A stretch of 64,000 nt of DNA from Halorussus ruber (GCF_004765785.1 NZ_SBIT01000007.1:281813-345812); one strand, 5' to 3'. Shown: positions 49,588 through 58,361, counted from the first letter of the stretch. The notes: generated by a model from the sequence alone, not told the origin. Made by a program: numbers and translations.

Positions 49588-50514
49588 ATGGCATCGCTGG
49601 CCGCCCGCATCTGGACCGTCACCCTCGCGCTCCTCGCGGTGGCCGTGGCCTGCCTCCCGCTTCTCGTCCGAACCGGCGCACCCCCCATCTACGTCGCGTT
49701 CGGCGCGCTCGCCATCGGCTACGTCTCGGTTCAGGCGTGGCGCTCCGGCGGTCGGTTCGAGTTCGAGTCTGCGATTCGGAACCCGGAGGCCCGAACCACG
49801 TCGCGCGCCCCCGAAATCCAGACCGCGCTGTTCGAGGTCTGCGAGCGGGCGGAGCGGCCGGTCCCCGAGACCGTCTTGGTCGAGATGGACGTACCGGGGG
49901 CCGAAATCGGCTACGACGACGGGACTCCGCTGCTCGCGGTGGACCCCCGACTGCCGATCGTCGTCGGGCCGGTCGGCCTCCGGGCTATCTTCGCCCACGA
50001 ACTCGGCCACCTCGGGCACGACATCCACACCGACGCGGTTCGGCTCTACCTCCCGCAAGTCGTCGGCTTCACCGCGTTCTGGGCGGCCGTCCTCGCCGGG
50101 CGCGGCCCGACCGCCGCCACCCTCGGGAGCGCGGCGTACCTCGGTCTGGCGTACTCCTCGGACCGCCGCGCCGCGATTGGGAGGGCCGTGCTGAGTCTCG
50201 GCGCGGAACCGCTGGCGCTGGCCGCGAGTCGGTACGCCAACCGCCTCGAGGAGTACCGGGCCGACGCCTACGCCGCGCGAATCGTCTCGCCAGCGGAACT
50301 GACCGAGGCCCTCTATCGAATCGCGGCCATCGCAACCGGGGACAACGACGAGGACGTGACCGGGCCGACGCCGTGGGAGGCCGACCGGTCGCTGGTCTCC
50401 TCGGTGTTTGGGACCCACCCTTCCATCGAGCGCCGCGCCGAGGCGCTGGACTGCGAACTTCCGGCGTGGGTTCGACCGTATCGCCCGCATCACGCTGGTA
50501 GCGGCGAGGAGTAG
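49588..50514 (+). CDS. M48 family membrane metalloprotease
   Basis: A 308-residue protein with two N-terminal helices (TLALLAVAVACLPLLVRTGA) and the zinc motif IFAHELGHLGHDIH (HExxH). The third ligand is probably in NRLEEYRADAYAARIVS. This is the HtpX/Ste24-type fold that degrades membrane proteins. It lies 73 bp after the YchF-type gene, probably on its own promoter. Catalytic residues are intact. Confidence 0.9.
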   Translation: MASLAARIWTVTLALLAVAVACLPLLVRTGAPPIYVAFGALAIGYVSVQAWRSGGRFEFESAIRNPEARTTSRAPEIQTALFEVCERAERPVPETVLVEMDVPGAEIGYDDGTPLLAVDPRLPIVVGPVGLRAIFAHELGHLGHDIHTDAVRLYLPQVVGFTAFWAAVLAGRGPTAATLGSAAYLGLAYSSDRRAAIGRAVLSLGAEPLALAASRYANRLEEYRADAYAARIVSPAELTEALYRIAAIATGDNDEDVTGPTPWEADRSLVSSVFGTHPSIERRAEALDCELPAWVRPYRPHHAGSGEE

Positions 50515-50599
50515 CTCCGACGCTTCGGTCTTCTTTAGCACTTCAAATAATTCCGAAAGTTTACGTGGCGTTTTTCTCCTTCGCTGTCTCATAGCGTCT

Positions 50600-51145
50600 A
50601 TGGCATCCGTCGATTCGGACCTCGTCAACCAGTTGGCTCGCCACGACGAGTACTTCACCGCCCGCGAACTCGTCCGGTTCCTCGAACGTCACCACCCCGT
50701 CGAGGGGCCGGGCATCCCCGGCGACCTGCTGGAAGCCTACGCCGACGAGTTGGACTACGACCGCGACCGGTTCGACACCTCGCTTCAGGACCGACTCACC
50801 GACGCCCGGTCGTGGCGACCCGGCGACCGCCTCTACCGAATCGGCGACAACGTCAGCATCTACCCCGAGTCGTGGCACGAGCGGCTCGCCGACACGACCG
50901 ATCTCTCGGAGTACGTCGAGGTGATGCTGGAGAGCGTGCAGGCCCCCGAAGGAATCGAAATCGACCGAGACGACCTCGGAGTCACCCAAGAGGATCTGCT
51001 GACCGCGGTCGAAATCATCGGCGAGATTGACCACGGCGAGGCCCGGAGCATCCTGAAGCGCCAGCGCCTCGACGGGGACCTCGTCCTCTACGCCTTCCAG
51101 AACCCCGAAGAACTCGTGCGACTGCCCAGAGAAGATAGCGAGTGA
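50600..51145 (+). CDS. Conserved acidic protein of unknown function
   Basis: A 181-residue protein, MASVDSDLVNQLARHDEYFT, with helical segments (ARELVRFLERHHPVEGPGIP, LEAYADELDYDRDRFDTSLQ) and a later unit VTQEDLLTAVEIIGEIDHGE. No catalytic motif or membrane segment. Composition is typical, so it is a real gene. The start at 50600 excludes a basic upstream extension. Confidence 0.7.
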   Translation: MASVDSDLVNQLARHDEYFTARELVRFLERHHPVEGPGIPGDLLEAYADELDYDRDRFDTSLQDRLTDARSWRPGDRLYRIGDNVSIYPESWHERLADTTDLSEYVEVMLESVQAPEGIEIDRDDLGVTQEDLLTAVEIIGEIDHGEARSILKRQRLDGDLVLYAFQNPEELVRLPREDSE

Positions 51146-51214
51146 GGAGTACGCCTGAGCCGTGAGTCGCACACTTGCGCTCCACAGGTGAGTGAGTCGC
51201 TCGTGCCGAGCGAC

Positions 51215-52111
51215 TCATTCCGCGAAGAACTCGACCAGCGACTCGGCCACTTCCTCGGGCCTGTCGTGCTGGACCCAGTGGGTCGCCTCCGGAAATCGCT
51301 CGATTCGGAGGTCCGACACCCAGCGGTCGAGACCCTCGGTCAGTTCCACGCCGAGCGCGTCGTCCTGTTCGCCCCACAGGAGTAGGGTCGGCACGTCCAC
51401 GTCGAGGTTTCGGCTCCCGCGACCGACCAGTCGCTTGACCTCCCGGCCCAGAATCTCGCGGAACAGCGCCCGGTAGTAGTGTATCGCCGAGGAGAGCGCG
51501 CCCGGTCGGGCCGCGGCCTCCCGATACCGCCGGAGGTCCTCGTCTCCGAAGGTGTCGGCGCGGGCGGTCTCGCACAACAGCGTCTCGACTCTGGCGGCGT
51601 CCCGCGCGCCGAGCCACGCCTCGGGAAGCCACGGCAGTTGGAAGGCCATCGCGTACCACGACCGCTTCCACTGCTCGGGATTTCGGCCGAGTTCCCGGCG
51701 GTAGGCCCCCGGATGGGGCGCGTTCAGGACCGCCAACTGCTCGACCAGCTCGGGGCGGCGAATCGCTACCTCCCACGCCACCACGCCGCCCCAGTCGTGG
51801 CCGACGACGCGGGCCGACTTCCGGCCGAGGAGTTCGACGAGGCCCGCCACGTCGCCGACTAACTCCTCTGTCCGGTAGCTTTCGATTCCGTGAGGCTTCT
51901 CCGACAGGTTGTACCCTCGCATGTCCGGCGCGACGACTCGGTACCCCGCCTCGGCCAGCGCCGGAATCTGGTCGCGCCACGAGTACCAGAACTCGGGGAA
52001 CCCGTGGAGCAGGACCACGAGGGGGTCCTCCTCGTTTCCGGCCGCGACGTAGTGGAGTCGCACGTCGTTGACGATAGCCTGCTCGTGGGTCCACGGACCG
52101 TCGATGTCCAT
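51215..52111 (-). CDS. Alpha/beta hydrolase, epoxide-hydrolase-like
   Basis: A 298-residue hydrolase. The oxyanion strand VVLLHGFPEFWYSWRDQIPA matches the H-G-x-P epoxide-hydrolase motif. The nucleophile elbow is RVVGHDWGGVVAWEVA (Asp, as in epoxide hydrolases and haloalkane dehalogenases). The second acid and His are near LLLWGEQDDALGVELTEGL and FPEATHWVQHDRPEEV. It probably opens epoxides; substrate unknown. ATG 52109-52111 is preferred; the upstream extension is basic. Confidence 0.9.
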   Translation of the reverse strand: MDIDGPWTHEQAIVNDVRLHYVAAGNEEDPLVVLLHGFPEFWYSWRDQIPALAEAGYRVVAPDMRGYNLSEKPHGIESYRTEELVGDVAGLVELLGRKSARVVGHDWGGVVAWEVAIRRPELVEQLAVLNAPHPGAYRRELGRNPEQWKRSWYAMAFQLPWLPEAWLGARDAARVETLLCETARADTFGDEDLRRYREAAARPGALSSAIHYYRALFREILGREVKRLVGRGSRNLDVDVPTLLLWGEQDDALGVELTEGLDRWVSDLRIERFPEATHWVQHDRPEEVAESLVEFFAE

Positions 52112-52187
52112 ACACAACGTGACGGAGACGAGGAAGTAAGCCTTGAGGCACCCAGTCGAAAAAAGCGGGTCGATGTCGGTCCGCGGA

Positions 52188-52895
52188 CTACATCTCGGTC
52201 GTGGTCTCGTTCGCCATCTCGCCCGCGGTCGTGGTCTCGTTCGTGGCGTCGTCACCGAGCGTCGCGTCGATGACGTCGTAGTCCACGATGATGTAGGCGG
52301 TCTCGACGACCGGTGCGCCGTCCATCGTGTAGGGGTCGTCGGCCTCGGGGAACTCGTACTGCTGGTTGTCGTTGGTGTCGCGGTGGGGCATGGCGACCAG
52401 CGTCTGGCTCTCGCTAATCGTCTCGTTCAACTCGACGACCACGTTGCTGTGTTCGCCGGGTTCGAGGTACGTCGAGTTGCCGACCACCGGACCGACCGAG
52501 ACGTTCTCCGCGGAGGCGTAGTCGCCCGAGACGTTCCGGGCCTCGTGGACGACGAGGAATCCGCCTTCGGGGACGACGACGCGTTCGAGGACGACGGTCG
52601 TCGTGTTCGGCTCACCGTCGGTGAAGGTGAAGCCCGCGCTCTGGTTGAGGAAGATGACGCTCGCGGTCGCGTTCTCGGCCTCCTCGGCCATCGTCGTCTC
52701 ACCCGCCATCGTGGTCGTCTCCTCAGCCATCGTCGTCTCCTCGGTCGTGGTCTCGTTGCCATCCATCGCAGTCGTGGTGTCCTGTGCCATCGGCGCGTCG
52801 TCGGTCGCCGTCGGCCCGACGCTCCCCGCCAGCGCCGCGCCGGTTCCGACGACCATCAGTGCGACGACTGCCAGTACTGCTGTTTTTCGTGTCAT
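52188..52895 (-). CDS. Secreted DUF7282-type protein with Thr/Glu-rich linker
   Basis: A 235-residue protein with a signal peptide (MTRKTAVLAVVALMVVGTGA, cleavage after about 24). A low-complexity Thr/Glu/Met linker follows (DGNETTTEETTMAEETTTMA). The core (VVVPEGGFLVVHEARNVSGD) resembles the DUF7282 beta domain; many N-x-S/T sites suggest glycosylation. It lacks a membrane anchor, so it may be secreted or cell-wall-associated. The C-terminus NETTTAGEMANETTTEM repeats the linker. Confidence 0.8.
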   Translation of the reverse strand: MTRKTAVLAVVALMVVGTGAALAGSVGPTATDDAPMAQDTTTAMDGNETTTEETTMAEETTTMAGETTMAEEAENATASVIFLNQSAGFTFTDGEPNTTTVVLERVVVPEGGFLVVHEARNVSGDYASAENVSVGPVVGNSTYLEPGEHSNVVVELNETISESQTLVAMPHRDTNDNQQYEFPEADDPYTMDGAPVVETAYIIVDYDVIDATLGDDATNETTTAGEMANETTTEM

Positions 52896-53092
52896 CGTGT
52901 CTCCGGACGAACCGACGCCGGTCTCGGGGAAGAACGTGTCAATCGTTTATCTGACGAACGGGAGCATACCACTCGCCAAGTCCGGACTGAACTTCCGTAA
53001 TCGGTCGATTGCGTCGAGGACGGTGGAGGTGGTCCGACAAGTTGCGCTCGAAATCGAAGTTACGACGTGGAACGCTCGACGCAAAATCGAAA

Positions 53093-53944
53093 TTACGCGA
53101 GCGGCCGGAACCACACGGCCACGAGGAGAAGCGCCAGAAAGAGGTACGACCCCCGGACCAGCAGCATCGTCGCCAGTTCGGCGTCGGCCCGTCGCGCGAC
53201 GCCTGCCACGGCACCGAACCCGGCGACGGCGGCCACGCTACTCGGCGGGAAGACCGCCAGCGCGGCGAACGCGACCACGAGGAGCAGGGCAGTCGCCATC
53301 AGCGCGTAGGCCGCGGTCCGGGCGCGGCGCGGGCCGACCGTCACCGCGACGGTGCGTTTCTGGATGGACTTGTCGTACTCGAAGTCTTGGGCGTCGTCGA
53401 TGACCTTCACGCCCGAGAGCAGGACGAGGAAGACCGCGGCGAACGCGACCGCGATGGGTGCGAGCGCCCCGGCCTGAGCGTGGAACCCGCCGACGAGCGC
53501 CAGCGCGATGCCGAGGGGGTAGCCCGTCGTCGCGGTCACCGGGTTGGTGTCCAGTTGGGGCGCGTGGTGGTACGCGATGAGCCACGTCGGCAGGGTCAGC
53601 AGGGCGGTCCCGACTCCGGCGACGACCCAGAGCGCCAGTAGGCAGGTCAAAAAGAGCGCGGTCGAACCTGCGAGCGCGGTCTTGCACCCCCGTTCGGAGA
53701 GGGGATGGTCGTCGTCCTCGTCGCGGACGTAGAAGTCGACGTAGCCGTCCTTGACGTGGGCGGTGTAGACCGCCGCGAAGATGGCCGTCGCGTGGAGGAG
53801 TCCGACCGCTGGCGCGAACCGCCCGGCCAGCACGCCGCCGAACAGCGAGCAGGCGACCGGCGGGAGCATGAACACGGGGTGGACCTGCGAAGCTAGTGCG
53901 CGGGCCGCGGGGACGACGCCGGACTCCCGGCGCGAGATGGGCAT
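53093..53944 (-). CDS. UbiA-type prenyltransferase
   Basis: A 283-residue membrane protein with about seven helices. The acidic prenyl-diphosphate motif region appears as YTAHVKDGYVDFYVRDEDDD and, later, LSGVKVIDDAQDFEYDKSIQ (D-x3-D type). This matches the UbiA superfamily, for example archaeal lipid or quinone prenyltransferases. Substrate is not determinable. ATG 53942-53944 is preferred to the longer frame, which lacks acidic bias. Confidence 0.88.
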   Translation of the reverse strand: MPISRRESGVVPAARALASQVHPVFMLPPVACSLFGGVLAGRFAPAVGLLHATAIFAAVYTAHVKDGYVDFYVRDEDDDHPLSERGCKTALAGSTALFLTCLLALWVVAGVGTALLTLPTWLIAYHHAPQLDTNPVTATTGYPLGIALALVGGFHAQAGALAPIAVAFAAVFLVLLSGVKVIDDAQDFEYDKSIQKRTVAVTVGPRRARTAAYALMATALLLVVAFAALAVFPPSSVAAVAGFGAVAGVARRADAELATMLLVRGSYLFLALLLVAVWFRPLA

Positions 53945-54060
53945 GGTCCACCTAGACGGGAGCGAGACGCATAAAATCTCAGGGCGGCTAGGGGAGCAAG
54001 CGAGAACTGGGTACCTGAAAACAGACGGGCCGGAGCAACGATGAAATCCTATCAGGAAGC

Positions 54061-54210
54061 TAACTTCAGGCTTGAGCCTAGGGGTCACCGCAACCGTACA
54101 GCACCGCTACCGCGGGCCACACCCTCCCCAACCGATTGCGCTTCTCGCTTCGCTGCGATGCTCATCCCTCGCGCGGGAATGGCGCGGCGACAAGACGCCG
54201 CGCCAGCGCG
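54061..54210 (-). repeat. Family A structured repeat, copy A3 (reverse orientation)
   Basis: Reading on the minus strand: GCGCGCGCTGGCG, a 10-bp hairpin TGGCGCGGCG/CGCCGCGCCA (54180-54189/54196-54205, loop ACAAGA on plus), CCCGCGCGAGGGATGAGC, GGTTGGGGAGGGTGTGG, and GAAGTTAGCTTCC-type tail. The 53945-54311 gap also holds an AT-rich terminator-like stretch (54245-54300) before the aminotransferase stop; no gene. Confidence 0.78.
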
Positions 54211-54271
54211 CGCCGAACCGGTGGTTCAGACGGAGCGAGTTCTAAGCAATAATTATAGTTATTAAGAAAAT

Positions 54272-54297
54272 AAAAACAATTCTTAAAGAAACAATTT
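54272..54297 (-). terminator. T-rich terminator after the aminotransferase gene
   Basis: Minus strand TTTCTTTAAGAATTGTTTTT, 15 bp past the stop, 23 of 26 positions matching the rad50 terminator. Confidence 0.55.
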
Positions 54298-54311
54298 GAT
54301 TGCTTTCCAGA

Positions 54312-55433
54312 TTACCGAACCGCGTTCGTCGCCTCGCGCATGATTTCCAGCGCCTCCTTTATCTGCTCCATGTCCGTCGCGTAGGAGATGCGGGCGTAGC
54401 CCTCGCCGTGGTCGCCGAAGGCCTCGCCGGGCACGACGACGACGCCGCGGTCGAGGACCTCGTCGGTCCAGCCCTCCGGCACCTTGGGCATGGCGTAGAA
54501 CGCGCCCTTCGGCGTCGGGCAGTCCAGTCCCATGTCGGCGAAGCCGTCGAGAATCACGTCGCGGCGCTCCTCGAACGCGGCCACCATCTCGTCTACGGGG
54601 TCCTGCGGGCCGGAGAGGGCGGCCTCGGCGGCGAACTGCGCCGGGGCGGAGGCGCAGGCTTGGACGTACTGGTGGACTCGAAGCATGCGCTCGATGCGGC
54701 GCTCGCTCGCGGCGACCCAGCCGAGCCGCCAGCCGGTCATCGAGTAGGTCTTCGAGCAGGCGTTGACCACGACGACGTTGTCCGACTCGGCGAACTGCAT
54801 CGGCGAGTAGTGCTCGCCGTCGAAGACGATGTGTTCGTACACCTCGTCGGAGATGCACAGCACGTCGTGTTCGTCCGCGATGCGGGCGAACTCCCGCACG
54901 TCCTCCTCGCTCTGGACCGCGCCGGTCGGGTTTGCAGGGCTGTTGACGATGAACGCCGCGGTGTCGTCGGTGATGGCCTCCTCGACCGCCGCGGGGTCGA
55001 GGGTGAGGTCCTCGCGGAGCGCGACGGGCTTGGGTTCGCCGCCCGCGATGCGGGTCAGCGCGTCGTAGGAGACGAAGCCGGGGTCGGGGAAGATGACCTC
55101 CTCGCCAGCGTCCACGTGGGCCTCCATGGCGAGGTGGAGCGCCTCGCTCCCGCCCGCCGTCGCAATCAGGTTCTCCGGCGGGACCGAAAAGTCGTTGTCC
55201 CGCTCGTGCTTGGCGCTGATGGCCTCTCGTAGCTCCACCGTCCCCTTGTTGGAGGTGTAGGCGTCGGCCTCGCCCGATTCGATGGCCTCGACCGCGGCCT
55301 GCCGGGCGTGTTCGGGCGTCGGGAAGTCCGGTTGCCCGATTCCGAGGTTGATGGCGTCCTCGCCCGCCGCCTCGAACACTTCTCGAATCCCGCTTATCGA
55401 CACCTGCTCGACCCTGTCGGAGAAGTCCGTCAT
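54312..55433 (-). CDS. Class I pyridoxal-phosphate aminotransferase
   Basis: A 373-residue fold-type-I aminotransferase. The PLP lysine is in ACSKTYSMTGWRLGWVAAS, the N-P-T-G site in VNSPANPTGAVQSEEDV, and D-x-V-Y in CISDEVYEHIVFDGEHYS. The start is IREVFEAAGEDAINLGIGQP-containing, ATG 55431-55433. It probably transaminates aspartate or an aromatic/branched amino acid; the exact substrate is unknown. The HTH-CBS gene is 80 bp upstream on the same strand. Confidence 0.93.
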   Translation of the reverse strand: MTDFSDRVEQVSISGIREVFEAAGEDAINLGIGQPDFPTPEHARQAAVEAIESGEADAYTSNKGTVELREAISAKHERDNDFSVPPENLIATAGGSEALHLAMEAHVDAGEEVIFPDPGFVSYDALTRIAGGEPKPVALREDLTLDPAAVEEAITDDTAAFIVNSPANPTGAVQSEEDVREFARIADEHDVLCISDEVYEHIVFDGEHYSPMQFAESDNVVVVNACSKTYSMTGWRLGWVAASERRIERMLRVHQYVQACASAPAQFAAEAALSGPQDPVDEMVAAFEERRDVILDGFADMGLDCPTPKGAFYAMPKVPEGWTDEVLDRGVVVVPGEAFGDHGEGYARISYATDMEQIKEALEIMREATNAVR

Positions 55434-55513
55434 ACGTCCGACAAACGCGCCCCCAACGATAATTGTTGGTGTTTCGGGGTTGACCGGAAAATCAGGCTGA
55501 CTGAAAAAACAGG

Positions 55514-56053
55514 TCAGGACAGTCGTGCCGCGATGTCGGCTTCCGTGATGATGCCGACCGTGTTCCCGCGCTCGGTGACGATGACGGCCTTGTTGTGGCC
55601 GAGGTCGGTACTCAACTCGTCTAAGGTCGCGGTTCGGGACTTGGTCGGGAAGCTCTCGCCCATGAACTCGCTGACCGGCTGGTCGCGGGCGTCCTCGCCG
55701 ACGCTCATCAGGTCCTCGAAGCTGATAGAGCCGACCGGCACGCCGTCCTTGATGACGGGCAGTTGGGAGAAGCCCTCCTCCTGCATCTTCGTGACTGCCT
55801 TGCTGACCGGGTCGTCGGGGCCGACGCTGACCACGTCCTCGTGCATCAGGTCCCCCGCGCGAACGATGTCGCCCTCCGACTCGTCGAGCGCGTCCACGAT
55901 TTCTCGGAGCGTCGAGAGCCGCGGGTCCACGTCGCCGCCCTCGATGCGGGCGATGAGCGGTTGCGAGACGCCCGCCCGGTCGGCCAACTCGCTCTGGGTC
56001 AGGCCGAGTTCGTTCCGGCGCTCCCGGATATCTTGGGGCGTCGGTAGTTCCAT
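55514..56053 (-). CDS. XRE-type HTH protein with two CBS domains
   Basis: A 179-residue regulator. Residues 8-60 are an XRE/Cro HTH (IRERRNELGLTQSELADRAG, SQPLIARIEGGDVDPRLSTL). Two CBS domains follow (LMHEDVVSVGPDDPVSKAVT, FMGESFPTKSRTATLDELST), ending IVTERGNTVGIITEADIAAR. CBS domains probably sense adenosine nucleotides and modulate DNA binding. ATG 56051-56053 is the start, giving the standard HTH beginning. Confidence 0.92.
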   Translation of the reverse strand: MELPTPQDIRERRNELGLTQSELADRAGVSQPLIARIEGGDVDPRLSTLREIVDALDESEGDIVRAGDLMHEDVVSVGPDDPVSKAVTKMQEEGFSQLPVIKDGVPVGSISFEDLMSVGEDARDQPVSEFMGESFPTKSRTATLDELSTDLGHNKAVIVTERGNTVGIITEADIAARLS

Positions 56054-56157
56054 GCCCACGCATAACTACGGGTTATAGATAAAGGTTCGGTATCGACAGT
56101 TGCTGGTGTTGGACGGACTGTTGGATAATGAACTGTCGGAGCGGCCAGTTAGGCTTC

Positions 56158-56337
56158 GAAAGCCCTCGCGCGGTTCGCGGTCACGCGAACGAAGTGAGTG
56201 TGATCTCGGAAGACGCGGGTTGTCTTCCGGCGGTCGCTCAGCGGGATATGCGGCGCGCGCAGAACTGCGCGCGTAGCATAGGGCCACGCTGAGGCGACCA
56301 AGGTAAACGCGAACCCCGCTCGCCCTTTCAGTCCACC
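56158..56337 (-). repeat. Family B structured element, copy B5 (reverse orientation)
   Basis: Ends: GAAAGCCCTCGCGCGGTTCG (56158-56177) and CGCGAACCCCGCTCGCCC then TTTCAGTCCACC (56308-56337). Central hairpin, on plus: GGTCGC/GCGACC (56232-56237/56294-56299), bulged G93, TCAGCG/CGCTGA (56238-56243/56287-56292), TATGC/GCATA, then GCGCGC-AGAACT-GCGCGC (56255-56272). On the minus strand CCCTAT and ATATCC flank as in other copies. A 7-nt-loop hairpin is at 56207-56229. The remainder of 56054-56484 has no gene. Confidence 0.82.
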
Positions 56338-56484
56338 AGGATGGCGGTTGCTCCACCGGCCGAGACTGGCAGCTGTTCTGCCAGTCGAAACTAGCAGGCT
56401 GATACACCGGCCGAAACCGGTGGCTGGACGCGCTACTCGAAACTGGTGAGTAACTGGTTCGCCAGAAAGAGGAGCGCGCTCGGA

Positions 56485-56862
56485 CTACTCGCTACCGCCG
56501 AGTTCGATGTCCTCGTCCTCCTCGTACTCGATAGTCTCGACCACTTCGAGGGGCACGTCGCGGAGCGCGCCGCCGACTTCGCTCTTGGCGATGCGCTGGG
56601 CGTGCTCCTCGCTGTCGGCGTTGAAGACCTTCATCTCCAGCAGGAGACCCACCAGCGCGGTTCCGGCCGCGATGAACGCCGAGTCGAACGGTTCCGCGCA
56701 GGCCGGGCAGGTCGTCGCGCCGACCTCGACTTCCACGTAGTCCATCTCGCGGTCGTTGAGTCGCTTTCCGGCCTCGCTGACCGCGACGCCGATGGCGTCG
56801 TCGATGTCCTCTACGTCGCGTACCAACCAAGCCGCCTCCATCGCAACGAGATAGTTGCTCAT
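56485..56862 (-). CDS. DUF555 (UPF0212) family protein
   Basis: A 125-residue archaeal protein, MSNYLVAMEAAWLVRDVEDI then DDAIGVAVSEAGKRLNDREM. A single CPAC knuckle occurs in VEVGATTCPACAEPFDSAFI. It matches the DUF555/UPF0212 family found across archaea; function unknown. ATG 56860-56862 is the family start. A five-unit 15-bp tandem repeat lies about 75 bp upstream. Confidence 0.92.
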   Translation of the reverse strand: MSNYLVAMEAAWLVRDVEDIDDAIGVAVSEAGKRLNDREMDYVEVEVGATTCPACAEPFDSAFIAAGTALVGLLLEMKVFNADSEEHAQRIAKSEVGGALRDVPLEVVETIEYEEDEDIELGGSE

Positions 56863-57275
56863 ATCTGGGGGTCGTTCCGTGATGTTTCGTGTCTTTCGGT
56901 TTCCGAACGGGTCGGTCGGCCGTTCTGAGCGTACGAGTAGCACGACTCGGGGTACCGCAACTCGCGGTGCCAAGACTCGAAGTACCGTGACTCAGGATAC
57001 CACGACCCAGGCGTCGATTCGACCGCGCCGGAAGTGCGCCCGAACCGCGCACGTGAGCCGGATAATTCTCATAAGTTATGCGTACGCCCGGCGTCGCCAA
57101 ACCGGTGCCTACGTCTGCGCGGGTCGATACTCGTCCTCTGTTGGACATAACGCAACCTCGATTGAATCGCAAGCGGGCGTCGGGGTAAAAGGTTTCTATA
57201 GACCATTATGAAATCTACATTTCAATAATGCTTTTATACTCGGTTGGCCCACCCTCGCCTGAGGTACGAACTCCG
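56863..57275. other. Intergenic region, 413 bp, with a 15-bp tandem repeat
   Basis: No gene supported. It holds five tandem 15-bp units (56937-57011), moderately GC-rich sequence, and, at 57231-57240, CTTTTATAC, a TATA element for the next gene. Confidence 0.55.
56937..57011. repeat. 15-bp tandem repeat, five degenerate units
   Basis: Units: GTAGCACGACTCGGG, GTACCGCAACTCGCG, GTGCCAAGACTCGAA, GTACCGTGACTCAGG, ATACCACGACCCAGG, exactly 15 bp apart. Consensus GTACCACGACTCGGG. It lies upstream of the DUF555 gene. Confidence 0.85.
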
Positions 57276-57443
57276 ATGCCCACACGGCTCACCCGTGCAA
57301 TACTGTTCGCCCTGTACCAGACGAGCGTCGCGGCAAGCATCCTGTTGCTTCCGCTGGCAATCATGACCAGACAGGCAGGCCTCACGCTCCCGGCCCACCG
57401 GGTGGTGAAGCGACTCGAACAGGCGTACGACGCGACGGCGTAG
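57276..57443 (+). CDS. 55-residue small membrane protein
   Basis: ATG 57276 starts MPTRLTRAILFALYQTSVAA, then SILLLPLAIMTRQAGLTLP, one or two membrane segments, and a short C-terminal helix VVKRLEQAYDATA. TATA at about 57231-57240 gives a leader of about 10-15 nt. It precedes psmB by about 190 bp. Function unknown, but similar tiny membrane proteins occur in haloarchaea. Confidence 0.72.
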   Translation: MPTRLTRAILFALYQTSVAASILLLPLAIMTRQAGLTLPAHRVVKRLEQAYDATA

Positions 57444-57603
57444 AGGCGACTCTTTCTCGGAACACTCGCCCGCCGAGCGACTGCTGTCGCCAGTTCGGTT
57501 GCCCGTGCGGACCCACTCGCTCAGCCTCCCGTTTCGGATAGCTGATGGGAGCGCGCCCGTTCTTCCACCGGAACACCGTTTCGAAGTCGTCCGCAAGAGT
57601 GGG

Positions 57604-57609
57604 TTTTAT
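57604..57609 (+). promoter_or_regulatory. TATA box of psmB
   Basis: TTTTAT centred about 27 bp before the predicted transcript start at the ATG (57636), consistent with a near-leaderless message. Confidence 0.5.
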
Positions 57610-57635
57610 CAGTGCTGGCGGACAACAGTTCGGTA

Positions 57636-58361
57636 ATGCCTAGCCCAATGCAAGGTTCCGAGTTCTCCCAGAACGCCTCGCGTCTCGAACCCGACACGAA
57701 TCCCTACGAGCCGGAACTCGGCTCGCTCCCGAATCGGTCGGTCGACACCGAGGACATCCAGGAACTCAAGACCGGAACGACGACCATCGGTCTCACCACC
57801 ACCGACGGCGTCGTGATGGTCACGGACAAGCGCGCCAGCCTCGGTAACATGGTCTCCTCGAAGACCGCCCAGAAGGTCGAGGCGGTCCACCCGCGAGGAG
57901 CGCTCACCATCTCCGGGTCGGTCTCGGCGGCCCAGTCGCTCATCCGGACGCTGGAGGTCGAGAACAACCTCTACGAGACGCGCCGCGGCGGCGACATGAG
58001 CATGCAGGCGCTCTCGACGCTGACGAGCAACCTCCTGCGCTCGGGCGGCTTCCTCATCACGGTGCCGGTCCTCGGCGGCGTTGACGACGAGGGAAGCCAC
58101 ATCTACTCCTACGACGCCCTCGGCGGCGTCACCGAAGAGGTCTACAGCGTCTCCGGCTCCGGCTCGCAGTTCGCGCTCGGTGTCCTCGAACAGGACTACC
58201 ACGAGGACCTCAGTCTCGAAGAGGGCCGCGAGGTCGCCATCCGCGGACTCAAGAGCGCGGTCGAGCGTGACACCGCCTCCGGGAACGGCATGTGGCTCGC
58301 CGAAATCACCGAGGACGGTGCCGAGATTAGCGACTACGAGGACTACGACGCGCCGCTGTAA
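57636..58361 (+). CDS. psmB: Proteasome subunit beta
   Basis: A 241-residue 20S proteasome catalytic subunit. A 47-residue propeptide ends at KTG, so processing gives the catalytic Thr48 of TTTIGLTTTDG. Lys in VMVTDKRASLGNMV and Asp in DALGGVTEEVYSVSGSGSQF (the S-G-S-G-S region) complete the site. It degrades proteins unfolded by PAN (34.6 kb). Archaeal cells often have one beta gene. The start ATG 57636 follows a TATA box. Confidence 0.95.
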   Translation: MPSPMQGSEFSQNASRLEPDTNPYEPELGSLPNRSVDTEDIQELKTGTTTIGLTTTDGVVMVTDKRASLGNMVSSKTAQKVEAVHPRGALTISGSVSAAQSLIRTLEVENNLYETRRGGDMSMQALSTLTSNLLRSGGFLITVPVLGGVDDEGSHIYSYDALGGVTEEVYSVSGSGSQFALGVLEQDYHEDLSLEEGREVAIRGLKSAVERDTASGNGMWLAEITEDGAEISDYEDYDAPL

